This document shows, one piece after another, positions 10,353 to 21,315 of a stretch of DNA of 64,000 nt (within the stretch, counting starts at the first letter, position 1; every line of letters begins with the position of its first letter). The stretch lies in contig NW_023998421.1 of assembly GCF_014805625.2 (NCBI RefSeq), forward strand, positions 6,951,426 through 7,015,425, written 5' to 3'. The notes under the pieces are model-generated. The model saw only the letters and a program-made list of their open reading frames with translations. It did not search any database and was not told the origin of the DNA. Made by a program: the position numbers and the translations under genes. The DNA is from Glossina fuscipes. Taxonomy: Eukaryota; Arthropoda; Insecta; Diptera; Glossinidae.

Positions 10353-11387
10353 ATGAGAAAGTTAAGAGAACATTTATTAATTGGATTTGGAAATCCTTTA
10401 TTAGATATAGTGGCCACTGTAAGTAACGACTTATTGAGCAAATACAATTTAAAACGGAATGATGCAATTTTGGCCAGACAGGAGCATAAAACTCTTTATA
10501 AGGATATTCGCGAAAAGTTTAGTGCCACATATACAGCAGGTGGTTCAGTACAAAACACTTTACGCGTATGCCAGTGGATTTTGCAAAAACCAAAAATAGC
10601 CACTATTTTTGGTTGCGTCGGTAAGGACAATTATGCAAAAATTTTAGAAAGAAGAGCAACCGAGGACGGTCTAAATGTACGCTATCAGTATACCGACAAT
10701 GCCCCCACCGGTACATGCGTTGTGCTGATTACCGGTGATAGTCGCTCTTTGTGTGCGTATCTTGCAGCGGCTAGTCACTTCACGCTTGAGCATATACAAA
10801 AGCCGGAAAATCGTCAATTATTGCAGAAAGTTAAATATTTTTATATATCAGGTTTCTTCCTTACCGTCAGTCTGCCGAGCGCAATGGAAGTCGCTCGCCA
10901 TGCGCTCAAGCACAATGCCACGTTCATGATGAACTTAAGTGCTCCATTTGTGTCGCAACAATTCAAAGAACCTCTAATGTCTGTGATGCCTTATGTGTGT
11001 GTACTTTTTGGCAATAAAGAGGAGGCGGAAACTTTCGCCCGCGAGCATAATTGGGATACTAAAGATGTCGAAGAAATCGGTCAAAGAATAGCATCTCTAC
11101 CGAGGGAAGATCATAAACGTGAACGTATTGTTGTCATCACACAAAGTTCGCAACCAGTGCTACTTTTTCAGGGCAACTCCATTAAAGACTTTCCCGTTGA
11201 AAAATTGACGCCCAAACAAATTGTAGATACGAATGGAGCAGGTGATGCATTTGTAGGCGGCTTCCTGGCCCAGTATATAATAAAGAAACCTTTAGATGTT
11301 TGCGTAGATTGCGGTATTTGGGCTGCCGCACAAATCATTCAACAAAGCGGCTGCACCTTCAAAGGCAAACCGACTTTTCGCGGGTGA
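10353..11387 (+). CDS. Adk: Adenosine kinase (EC 2.7.1.20), PfkB/ribokinase family
   Basis: It phosphorylates adenosine to AMP with ATP, a cytosolic or nuclear purine-salvage enzyme that also keeps adenosine and the methyl cycle in balance. The 344-residue length is usual for animal adenosine kinases. Visible motifs are FGNPLLDI (12-19), the glycine-rich substrate/hinge motif AGGSVQN (62-68), FGCVGKD (~91-97), PTGTC (~114-118), GFFLTVS and NLSAPF in the middle, FGNKEEA, and the PfkB signature DTNGAGDAFVGGFL from residue 292. Asp298 is the catalytic base and GAGD the anion hole. The C-terminus GCTFKGKP matches the family end. ATG 10353 is the first Met, closely preceded by in-frame stops, and gives the expected N-terminus. 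No intron interrupts it. The nearest confident gene ends 9.1 kb upstream. Confidence 0.97.
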   Translation: MRKLREHLLIGFGNPLLDIVATVSNDLLSKYNLKRNDAILARQEHKTLYKDIREKFSATYTAGGSVQNTLRVCQWILQKPKIATIFGCVGKDNYAKILERRATEDGLNVRYQYTDNAPTGTCVVLITGDSRSLCAYLAAASHFTLEHIQKPENRQLLQKVKYFYISGFFLTVSLPSAMEVARHALKHNATFMMNLSAPFVSQQFKEPLMSVMPYVCVLFGNKEEAETFAREHNWDTKDVEEIGQRIASLPREDHKRERIVVITQSSQPVLLFQGNSIKDFPVEKLTPKQIVDTNGAGDAFVGGFLAQYIIKKPLDVCVDCGIWAAAQIIQQSGCTFKGKPTFRG

Positions 11388-11642
11388 ACTTGCCACTTTT
11401 TTATGATTTATGTTTTCATTGATTCGAAAGATTTGCTATAAATGACGTTTTGAAATTTGAAAGAGTAACGAAAGCAAATAATTAATAGTCATTTTTATTT
11501 CGTTTTACGCAACAGATATAGCTGTTCGTGCGCTAGAGTCGTGACAATGGGACTAAGTTAAGCTTGTTCCCCCGTTTCTCATATTTAGCAATAAGCAATC
11601 GCATCCTAGTGTCGAAAAAGAAGTCCACGCACAAGCATTCGA

Positions 11643-12047
11643 TTATTGGGTAGTCGTTGAGACAGGTACGAGAAAGAGAATCGCTACGGCCATTAACCAC
11701 TTCGCCTGCAGATGCTTCACTTCGTGAACTTGCTTCACTTTGTTTCCCCGTCCAATGGAATTATGAAATATAAAATTATTAGCAATACGTTTAACTAAAG
11801 TTTTACGAGAAATACTTTTAATGCGTACTTTGAGCACTTCAGATTACTATTCCCGACTGTCAGCATGAAAGCAAAAATCAAAATTTTGCTGCCTGAAGCA
11901 AATTTCTGGTAATCGAGGCGTTTTCAATTTGAATAGCGACAACCAAGTCGCATTATTCGCTGAAATGGTTTTGAAATACTTTGGTTTTCCATTTGCATTG
12001 GTCCCTTCGAAAATGAACGAGAATTGTTGAAGTGACGAAAGCACCAT
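11643..12047 (-). pseudogene. Minus-strand coding-like frame interrupted by two adjacent stops
   Basis: From ATG at 12047 a frame encodes 66 residues (starting MVLSSLQQFSFIFEGTNANG), meets TAG TAA, and then continues in the same frame for another 64+ residues to 11643. Together that is about 135 codons with only the paired stops. It could be a decayed exon or a chance open frame. No domain is recognised. It lies tail-to-tail with adenosine kinase, 255 bases from its stop. Confidence 0.2.
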
Positions 12048-12130
12048 TAACTCTAGATTATATCATAGAAGAACTTGATCTCTTTATTTCGCACTTATGC
12101 CCTTCAAATAATCACGATACGCTACTTTTG

Positions 12131-12171
12131 TTTTTGTGCGACAATGAAAAAATGTGAAGATCGCACAAAAA
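12131..12171. other. Perfect 11-bp stem hairpin
   Basis: TTTTTGTGCGA (12131-12141) and TCGCACAAAAA (12161-12171) are exact inverted copies around a 19-base loop. The stem is too short for a typical pre-miRNA. No known element is recognised. Confidence 0.7.
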
Positions 12172-13317
12172 GAAGACATTTCAAAATTACACGCAGGGCT
12201 CCTCGTATAAAGCGCAATTTGTGTGGATATTAATGACTTTAGCATACACCATACATGCGGGTTAAAGTAAAATTCATGGTCTACCTGTAGTTTTCAGGTT
12301 ATGTGTATCTACCATTCCAACCACTTGCGTATAAGGTCACCAGGAACTTCCATAATATTTTCCTACAGATAACAAAGCATCTTTTGAATATCATGAAAAG
12401 GAATTGCAAGACCTACAATTGTTCACTATTAGTGGAGTAGTTGGTAGGGAGGTTGCGGTTGATGATTGTGATGCAGAATTCAATATTTGATGAGGGAATG
12501 TGTAAATAAATTGATTACTACACAGCTAGAAACATAAAAGATGTTGTCAATCGGTAAACCTACGCTAGTTCTCAGATATGTGCGATAGGTTAAACAAAAA
12601 GCAAAAATGAGGCACCATTTTTTCCATGACAATGCACTTATGTTTAACTTTTTGCTACAAGCAGAAGCGGTTCTCAATCGACAGTTGAGTCAATCTTACG
12701 TTTTCTTTACTTTTTAATCCTTAGAAAGATTCTTCTTAGCGTATAAGATATTCCAAATTTTCATACAAGTAATCCGCACAACCATCAGGTTTTACAGAAT
12801 TAAATCTCTCTCTGAGACTGTGAGAAATACCTTATTTTATTTTTATATATTCTTTACGGCATCATTCACTCCTTTGTTAAATCGTTCTTATCTCATCTTT
12901 GTCACTGTATAAATTTTAATTTAATTTTTCTTTTCTCCATGTTACATATATACAATATGAATGATTTACATTTAATGTTAATTATTAATAATGTTACAGT
13001 TTGCGATGACAGTCACTTGCTTACTCATTAAAAAAAAATGGACGCCGAACATGATAAAACGCATTAGACTAATTGGTGCCGTATGTAAAGTCAATAATCG
13101 TATATTTATAATAAATTATGCAAACGAAATATTAAAAATATCATTAATCATGCGTAAGCAATGCTTTATTATAACGTATAGCCTTGCGTTATGGCTATTT
13201 TACATACATAAATACTAGAACGAAATGCTTGATGTATGCTTTTAGCCGGATATGTCTTTCCATAGAGTAATATGTTAATAAAATTTGATTTATAGTTTGA
13301 AGAGTTGTAAGTGTTAT

Positions 13318-13690
13318 CTAATTTATTCGCAATATCCACAGTGCAGGATAAAACTGCTTTAACTTTTGAAAAGCATATTCTTTACAGTGTTCTTAAGAAT
13401 TGCATTTTTCGTACTCGATGAACCCACGAACTTTTACTGCATCGCAAAGCACTATCAGTTTCTGAATTATCATATCTACATCAAATCGAGGAGAATCGTC
13501 AATGCTTAATAAGTCCACCTATTGATTTTGTAAGAAAGGACTTTTCGGCACGTGCAACTCCACAAATTTTCACTTTACGCAATCGACGCAACTTGGCACG
13601 TTGCGCTTCTTTAGCCATTCAAGAGAGATTACCTGTAGTTAAATCGACGAATGGATTAAGTTAATGCTTAATAATTTTCTCCAAAGCTTT
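13318..13690 (-). pseudogene. Decayed protein-coding stretch, minus strand, unknown family
   Basis: Read on the minus strand, it gives a broken series of coding-like segments. NPFVDLTTGNLS runs to a stop at ~13619. MAKEAQRAKLRRLRKVKICG then starts at 13618 and goes on to a stop at 13499. A one-base frame change near 13513 then gives VDLLSIDDSPRFDVDMIIQK and LIVLCDAVKVRGFIEYEKCN to a stop near 13397. The same frame resumes with EHCKEYAFQKLKQFYPALWI to a stop at 13318. A short word (TTATTAAGCATT) occurs at two of the breaks. Codon use and composition are gene-like, but no family is recognised. Several disabling changes point to a relic. Confidence 0.35.
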
Positions 13691-14329
13691 TTCGGTTCAC
13701 TTAATAACTGAAGCATTTTCCGTAACTTTATATGCCACGATAATTGCTTGATGTCAATACATTTTTAACCGTAACCGGGCAACATATTCTGGTATACATA
13801 ATGAAAATAAAGTCAGATTCATTCTAAACCCCTAAATCTCAAGGGAACGTTTTGTTAGATAGGGGCTGGTTTTTAACTACGCCCAACTACGCCGCAGTTT
13901 ACCGGTTTTCGTGAGCGAATTTGCGAACAGATTAGATGGTCTCTTTAAATGTTCGCTTTTGAAACCTGTAGCGGAATTATATATCACAATTTCGTGAGTA
14001 AAATAGTTCGTGTTTCAAAGCTTTATCTGAACTATAAGTTACGGTTTTTCTTTTAGCAGACGCAACTGCAATAATAAAAGTAGATACACACCTGTGATTT
14101 TGAACTGTCTTATTTGTTGTATTTATTTCTCCAACTTTACGTGTAATTTTCAAAAAAATTTTGTATGTCAACAATGAAAAAATTATGTAAAAGAATCACA
14201 AGATCCAAAAGACAGATGATGGAGAAGAACCATAAGGAATTCGTCTTCAATGTAAAGTGTGTAAGACAAAGTTTTGCAATTCAGCGTATACTCTCCACTA
14301 CTAATCTTTACTTATTCGCTTTGGAATGA
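13691..14329. other. Intergenic, nothing recognised
   Basis: AT-rich DNA between two coding-like relics. I see no repeat copy, structure or open frame worth naming. Confidence 0.5.
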
Positions 14330-15131
14330 CTTTATTCAATCTTTGTTGTAAGTATTTACGAGAACCATACAAACAACTTACGAGTAATGGACGCTTCCGA
14401 ACGCCAAATGGTACAAGTACAAAGTAACAATGCATTTGGGCAACTGATGGTTGCAGACTCACGGTTCATTGCGGAGTATGTGAAGTTAAAGAGAGAATGT
14501 GTAAAATCCAACAATGCCCTTTGAAAAATGGGTTCCCTAAGAGAGGTGGAAACTGGACGCGGCTCTAGTTGACCTATCCTTCGACCCTCCTTTCGTTTAT
14601 ACTTAAAACGAAGCGCGCAAGTAACAATTCGATTTAATAATGAACTTTCTCTTAAAGGATAGGTGATAGCAGAAACAACTTGCATGTTAAAATGGTCCTG
14701 TTACTTCAAACAAGGTGGTGTAGAAACTGAATCCAACTGCAACATCGAAACGTGAAAGAAATCCAAACATAATTAATTCGAGATTATTGAGAGCTGCCTG
14801 ACGGATAATTCCAAAATATGATACGTCCTGCTGATGAAAAATCTTGATGAAATGAGCTGCCCAGTTGCTGTCTCATTAGCAAAGCAATAGAATAGACTTT
14901 CGGTGAGTAGTGCACAATACCTGTCGACACGCATGTACAAGGAGCCATTGCGGACAATAAGTTTCAATACCGGCTTTCCCGTCAGCCGCCGCCGGAATAT
15001 GAACGTGCAGAAATTTTACGAAACCATTAACATATGCTTGACTCCTGGATAGAATCACAAATTGACTCCACCATCCACCACCAAATGCTGTCGTTCTACT
15101 AAACTAAGTAAAGCTGCCTCCAACAATAGAT
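14330..15131 (+). pseudogene. Long + frame with scattered stops, possible decayed gene or transposon
   Basis: One + frame starting at 14330 runs about 267 codons with roughly nine stops, separated by coding-like pieces. Examples are MDASERQMVQVQSNNAFGQL (from ATG 14387), YVKLKRECVKSNN, LRPSFRLYLKRSAQVTIRFN, and RNMNVQKFYETINICLTPG near 15000-15053. The minus strand also has open frames here (14356-14685 and 14773-15058), and the region is less AT-rich than its flanks. Part of the openness may therefore be due to composition. No domain is recognised. Confidence 0.2.
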
Positions 15132-15979
15132 AGTAGTTAAGTAAAAGAAGGAGTGCAAATTAATTGAAGAAAGTAATACAAGTACTTTATGGCATGTTAA
15201 AAAACATGTTAATATTTAAACGTATGTGTTAAACAATTGTGCACACAGAAAAATGAACTTGTAAATTACTTAATTAAATTTTTCTACTGACATCTTTATA
15301 TATTATACATGTTATTATAATTCATGTTTAAAACATATTTATGACATGCAGAAAGTAGATGTAGTAGCCGGAAAGCTTTAGGTTTGAGGAAGACATGTTA
15401 ATTTCATTTGTAGTGCAAGCATTTACTCTTCAGGAAGAGGGAGTGCACGAGAAAGACAAACAGCAACAAGAAGGTTTGATGAGGCGATTATTCAATTAAA
15501 TGGGTTTTGTGAGGATGATTTAATTTGTGAATTTTTGTGCTTTCGAGTTGGTATGTTTTTGTTGTCAATAAAGAAAAGAAGAAATGAGAAAGAAAGTTGC
15601 ATGCTTTCCCTTACAAAATCTTTTATATGAAATCTTGCTTTAATTAACTAAGCACCTACAACAGGACCAAAATAATTTCTTTGTAATTGCATAGTCCTTC
15701 CTCTTCTTTCCCTTATAAAGGGATCCTTTCATGATCTTTCTAGCGAATTAAGAAGAAGCTACAGTAGGGCAGAAGTTAAAAATTGAAAAATTCACTTTTA
15801 TCCGATCTACATGAAAGTTTCTGCGAGCTCTCAGACAGCTACGAGCACTAAAATTGTGTCTTAGTTAGAATCCCACATGTAGGGTAAGCTTGAATAAGTA
15901 AGTATTGTATTGGTTTTCAATGTTATATCTATTATATAAGATTTAGCGATAGTTGGACGACTCTGTTGAATTGCAATGA
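15132..15979. other. Intergenic, nothing recognised
   Basis: AT-rich non-coding DNA between the relic at 14.3-15.1 kb and the reverse-transcriptase trace at 16.0 kb. I see no repeat copy or open frame worth naming. Confidence 0.5.
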
Positions 15980-16183
15980 CGCACAATAACGGGCAGAGCA
16001 CACCTACTCGACGGCAGTCTTATCTACCTGAATCTTTCTGATCTGAAATCTGGATTTTATCACTCGACAGTGGTCTTTTCCGCTCTATGCAGCGAAGCAG
16101 TAAAAACAGACAGTTATCCACTTAAGAGCTGTCGATTCGGAAAAGTAGCACCGGTCGACAGTGTGTACTCCTTTGTGCAATGA
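15980..16183 (+). pseudogene. Probable Ty3/gypsy-type reverse transcriptase trace
   Basis: The + frame reads AHLLDGSLIYLNLSDLKSGF followed by YH. The octet DLKSGFYH (16040-16063), preceded by a LLD...LS pattern, matches the RT motif around the first catalytic aspartate of gypsy-like elements (typically LLD-LG--KYFS-LDLKSGFYHI). After this the expected 'AFS...FGL' region is not preserved, apart from a partial VVFSAL, and the frame stops at 16181. No other retrotransposon domain or LTR was found nearby. It is a very old fragment at best, since only ~20 residues support the call. Confidence 0.35.
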
Positions 16184-17397
16184 CCACTTCTGGACTGTAT
16201 GTAATGTGAAAGACCATAGGAATCAAAACTAACTCTGGCATGTTCTTCTGCTTTGTATGTTCAAGAGTCTTTGGTATGCAGTCGTCGTCCGTTTGTTTAG
16301 TTAGCGCTGCATCGTGACATTTGTTGATAACATCTAAAGGTACTGGAATAAAGGTACTGTTTATCTTTCCAACAATTCATATTGACGTCCTTACTGTCTT
16401 TACCGAGAGAACAACTTTGCCTTTTACAAATCTATTATAAACTTCTTTCTATTTGATTGGAGGTGATCCAATAAATCCTAATGTACTGATCCGACTTCGA
16501 ATGACTAAGGTTTATCTAAAATATAGAAAGACCAGAAATTCAATCTTTCCTGTTTTTATCTTCGACTCTAAGCAAAGTAAAGACATAACTGTTACTAGCG
16601 CCCAATAGAAAAGGACAGCTGAAAAGCAATAAACTGCACTTAATTGTTTGTAAAGTTTGGTTGAACAGTAAAGCTTACTATCTGCAGACACTTTTTTATC
16701 ATCATAACACTCAAACATTTCTCGTCACTTTTTAAAGTCAAAAGCGCTAGATATAGAAGCACTTGAAAAAGTTCTCATGAGCAAAATTACGTAGCAAAAA
16801 CGATTATCAATCTTGCATTTTATGGTGTACTTTATAATAATAATGCGAATTGTGATGAACCCCAAATAGATAAAACGAGCAAGGAAAAGAAAGGCCATTA
16901 AAGTAAACTTTGCCTAAAAACAAAACCACTTACTCTTTTCAGATATATCCGCCTCTAGCCATGATAGGCAAGTTATTCTCCTTTTTCAACTTTAAGACAA
17001 TTGAAAGGACAGAGAATGAAAGAACAGAAAAAGTGAAGTTGTTATGAAAGAAAAAATAGTCAAAGGGGATGGATGATAAAGACTAAAGCGTACAAAAATC
17101 GAAGAGAAACAATTCCGTACCGCAACGCTCAACTTGAGCTTGAGCTTGTAAGTGAAGTAAATTGTGAAAAATAGTTGAAGGATATAAAAGAATCATCCCC
17201 ATGTTCTCTTCAAATACTTTTTATATAAATATACACGGAGTCGGAAAATTATGAATCACGTAGAAGAGATTAATTTTTTATTAAACAATGAAAAGAAACT
17301 TTTAGTAAAACAATTTGCATTAAAAATGCTTTCTCACTTAATTTAAGTTCATTATCACTACAGACTTAGAAATTACTTGCTAACAGCACAGTTACGG
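16184..17397. other. Intergenic, nothing firm
   Basis: AT-rich with a few short open frames on both strands, such as a 68-codon minus frame at 16512-16718 with a hydrophobic centre, none with support. TATAAAAG near 17184 could be a TATA box for something downstream (see the small frame at 17398). Confidence 0.4.
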
Positions 17398-17616
17398 ATG
17401 TATACGAGCTATAGCGGCAGACATGTCTGTCTAAGTAAATATGTAAAACGTATTAGCGAGAAATTCTTCGGTTTTATTGTCAGCATCATCGACAGAAACA
17501 GTTGCTGCTACAATAAAACAGCTTTAATATATAGCTCAGCCACAATCATGTCGGAAATGAAAACGGATGTGTCAGCAAAGTGGTATGCGGCTTCGCAATT
17601 GAACTCGACAAACTGA
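17398..17616 (+). other. Small open reading frame (72 aa), possible short gene
   Basis: ATG 17398 opens 72 codons with balanced, gene-like codon use (MYTSYSGRHVCLSKYVKRIS at the start). TGA follows at 17614, and AATAAA at 17655-17660 lies 39 bases later. A TATA-like motif lies about 215 bases upstream. There is no signal peptide or domain. AATAAA is frequent in AT-rich DNA, so the combination is suggestive only. Confidence 0.2.
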
Positions 17617-17799
17617 TGCCGCTTACAAGCCCACACACAGATTAAATTTATATAAATAAAATATAATTGAAAATCACTCCATTGTTGGTAACAAAGTCAG
17701 TAACGACGGTCATTTCATCACCAATATCGTCATTATCGCATTTATTGTATCGCTAAAATCGCAATAAACTCAATGGAATTAAAATTATCGCTAAAAAAC

Positions 17800-17842
17800 T
17801 CCACCTCCCCCTACCCCCCTCCCCCCCTTTCCATCCACACAC
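17800..17842 (+). repeat. C-rich low-complexity tract
   Basis: A pyrimidine stretch with runs of 5-9 C (CCACCTCCCCCTACCCCCCT onward) is unusual in this AT-rich window. It is a simple sequence. Confidence 0.8.
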
Positions 17843-20478
17843 ACTATCTATATAATCATAGCAGAAAGGAATTGGCGCTTTTAGCATATGAATGTTGTTT
17901 CCACTCAATCAAACCGTAAACGACAATAACAGCAGATGGGTATAAAACGCGTTCCCCCTAATACGATTAAGGGGATCAAATATACATAAAATCTTCTACC
18001 GCCTGAAGTAAGATAAAAATTATTTATCCTATTGCTATTTAATTATTTTAATATGCCTTTGATAAAGTTTATTGAACCGCAAAGTAAATTCAATCGAATT
18101 AATTTTAATAAATTATCTCTTCAGATGGTGGGGACCTATGCATCTACAAAGGAACAGATGTGATTATTTCATTTCACTGACTTTCTTTTCTTGTGTGATA
18201 ACTTAGAAGATTTTATTAACCATTATGTAATGCAATCCAAACGCGAAAAATCACATAGAATCCACATGTAATGTAAGGAGATATCGGATTTAAAAATGTA
18301 TGTTGATTTCATTTTAAGCACAATTTCACTCCGACCGAGAATACATATACTTCATAGGATCTTTGATGGTCCCTGTTGGATGTTACATACACTATGAAAA
18401 AAAAAAGAATCAAAATGAGTGTCCCTCATCCTTTAGTGGTGGGTGAAATGTCACAGAAAAACTTGCTTTATTTCATTCTGATGTGAATCGCATCTCTTCT
18501 ATATTAGGGATAACAAAACCATAATTCATTTGAAAAATTTTAGGAAAATCAAAATATTCTCACAATAAGAAATTTTTATAATAAAACTTTTCCAAGATGA
18601 CAAAGTTGTTTTCTATCCCTTTCTCTCTAATCCTTAGCATAGTTTTAATTTATTTTTCTTCTACCGAAGAAATTTTTTTTTTATTTTTCAATATATGCAC
18701 TAACATTTCTTTTATATGGCTTCTTAAACTTATTTTGTGGCAGTGTATACATCTGTGTTAAGTTTTGTTTGCTTTTTTAGTTGTAGTTTTTTTTGTTTGG
18801 TCAGTTCGTTTAGGTGTATAATACATTGGTGTCTAAAGCCATAGCAGTCATACTATGAAATATTCGGAGGACTTTTTTGCATTTCCTTTCTCTTACGTTC
18901 CGGAGGAATTGATTACTTTTCTTAAATTTAACAAAATTTATAATGAATTGGAAAATAGGATTTAGGAGATGTAAAAATAATCTTTTTATTTATATTTATA
19001 TTAACTTTTATTTTCTTACAAAAGAGAAAGTTTTCCCATTTATCTAGCTTTCCAAATATAGGATCATGTGTTTATTTCAAACCTTCTTTAGAAGAAATTT
19101 AAACTTTTACAAGTTTCGAACTGTATCTTAGAAACAGGGAAAAATCTTTTACTTGGTTTACGTTGAATCTTTTGATTCCCTTCATAAGCTTTATTGCGGA
19201 CTGCATTTAAAATAGAAAAATAGAAAAACATTGTCTTTAAATAATCCAGCAAAGGAATTTAATTGTGGATTTTGATTTGGTTATATTTTTGGTTTCTATT
19301 TTCTCCTTTCTTTTTCTGGCCGTGGCAATTTTACACATATAGAGGACGTATCTCTGAGCGATTAGTCAAATTTAAAAAAAAAAAAAAAAAAGTTCATAAA
19401 TGAAACAAGAAGCCCTTCTCAGTCTTACATACATCCACACGCACAAACTTCATGTATAATAATGACACTTAATAAATGCAACTGCAATAGTTAGATAGAA
19501 GTTGTAAGAATAAATCATTACCGATACCTCTTTTTTTTTTCAATAAATAAGACTTTTTTCCAAGAGGATAGTATGGAATAATTGGTGCAAAAAATTTTAC
19601 ATCATTCTGACAGGATACGAAATGCGTGCCGAAAGCACATGTGATCTTTTGAAACTATCTACAATACGACTGCCTTTTTGGATATTTTCATGAAAGTAGA
19701 AGTGCTGCTTGTAGACAGACAATAGATCATCATCTATTGCAATAGATGTTAAACAGAAGGAGAAACTCCTTGTGAAAACAGCGAGGAAATATCACACTCC
19801 GATTCAGTGCTGCTAACCTTTCTACGACTGATTTTGCCATAGAAACAATCATACTGCGAATTGAACATATAAAACCTTTCCTCTTAAAGTAATATGTTTT
19901 CTTTTAAAGACAATACTTGCACATAGAATAACGACGATTTCGTCAATACTCACCCGTAAAGTGTCGTCATATTTTCAAAAGCCTGTTAACGATTTCTTTA
20001 TATAATGATGTTTACTTAGAAAGGTAGGCAGGTCGATAGAATCTCTCAGTGGCGAATGTAAACTCCCCTTCTTTCTTTTCCTCCCCTTTGTGTTGGTGTT
20101 TTGCTTGTGTCTACGTCTGCACAAATTTAACATTTTTCCTTGCAAATAAAAATTAATTTACTCTTATTTAAAATGTTTATTGCCACGCATTCAAAAGGAA
20201 ATGAGCATAATTTTCCACTAAGTGTCTGTGTTTCATCACATCATTCATTCATTTCTTCTTCATGTGCCTTTTACTGCGTCCCCTTTTAAAAGACACTAAA
20301 GTGCTATTTATCACCCTGGTTGGCGGTTTCAAGAGCTCGTTCAAAGCATGAAAAAGTGCGAGTGATAATTGGAACATAGTAAGGGCAAATTGATATGTGT
20401 GAAATCATTTAAAATATCAACACTTAAAGAATACCACAGTGTACACATTTTCACTTACCCTTAATAAATCGATTTTGA
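17843..20478. other. Intergenic AT-rich DNA
   Basis: It holds poly-T and poly-A runs, including a ~18-base A run at 19373-19391, and many TTTTCTTT-like words. I see no repeat-family copy and no gene. Confidence 0.55.
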
Positions 20479-20805
20479 AATTTGTTACTTTTACACCTAT
20501 CAACGAGGGATGGAGGCATACTCATCATGCCGTACGGTTTGCAACAACTAAACGGAGGCAACAGCAATTTTGAGGTGCCGCAGCGTGGCAGTGAAGCCAT
20601 CTTTCTTAGTTTTTAAATGTATATAAAAATTGAAAATAACGTTTGTTGCTCAAGCGAGTTGATATATTTTGTACGAACACCGGGCCATCCAGAGAGCAGT
20701 GAGAAGCACTGTTTATTTTTATACAGCAGGGAAAAATTGTCGGATTACACCGGTTACAATAATGACAGGCCGACCATCTGTTTTTGCCGCGAGATAAGTT
20801 CGTGA
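20479..20805 (+). other. Two consecutive short coding-like frames
   Basis: The first frame carries MPYGLQQLNGGNSNFEVPQR from ATG 20527 to TAA at 20613. The second, after ATG 20617, carries RTPGHPESSEKH and then REKLSDYTGYNNDRPTICFC to TGA near 20805. The composition is less AT-rich than the flanks. No splice signals clearly join them and no domain is recognised. They could be exons of a lost gene or chance frames. Confidence 0.15.
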
Positions 20806-21123
20806 CAAATTGAGATCACAATCTGCCCTTCTTGATTGCCTCCACCATTTCTTAATTTCGATACTCAATTAATAAATCCCTGTCAGGCTACTAGGCTTTT
20901 CAAATCTCAAGATTATTCGATCATACTGTAAAGTACTACTTTAGGAGAATTACGCAACACTGATAACAGAATTCCGAAGTACTTTCTTAATTATGAACAT
21001 GCCAATCGCTTGATGAAGATCAAGTGTGTCTTAAACTTTGCAAGAGCCTTAAACTTTGCAATACACTTGAAAAGGGTGGGTGGCGAAAACGATTTATTGA
21101 TTTTGATTTTCAATTTTCTTCAG

Positions 21124-21315
21124 GCTCAAAAGCACCCTTTAGGAATGGACGGACACAAAGACATCCTCTTGCATGACAGCGCTTGGTCAGACGTAGCAAC
21201 AGTTTGTAAAGGATACACTGTTGTAACTCGAATAGGAATTTCCGCTGCAACCAGCGGACTCTCCAAACATACCGCCTTCCAGCTTTTCACTTTAAACTGT
21301 AAAAACCAAAACTAA
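21124..21315 (+). other. Candidate terminal coding exon (63 codons)
   Basis: A good 3' splice site (pyrimidine-rich TTTTCAATTTTCTTCAG, ending 21123) is followed by an open frame, AQKHPLGMDGHKDILLHDSA then WSDVATVCKGYTVVTRIGIS, to TAA at 21313. No canonical poly(A) signal lies within 60 bases and no upstream partner exon is recognised. The open frame extends 38 codons through the supposed intron. Confidence 0.2.

Larger units (their letters stand above)
11388..13317. other. 3' flank of adenosine kinase and intergenic DNA
   Basis: No canonical AATAAA follows within 150 bases of the stop. TATAAA at 11437-11442 is the closest variant poly(A) hexamer. The stretch also holds a minus-strand coding-like frame with two adjacent stops (11643-12047) and a perfect hairpin (12131-12171). 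The rest is AT-rich with no supported gene. Confidence 0.5.

Noticed and set aside
12615..12720. Word HHFFHDNAL on the + strand resembling the mariner HHDNA motif
   Set aside because: The surrounding residues do not match mariner transposase, no YSPDL-type motif follows and no terminal repeats were seen.
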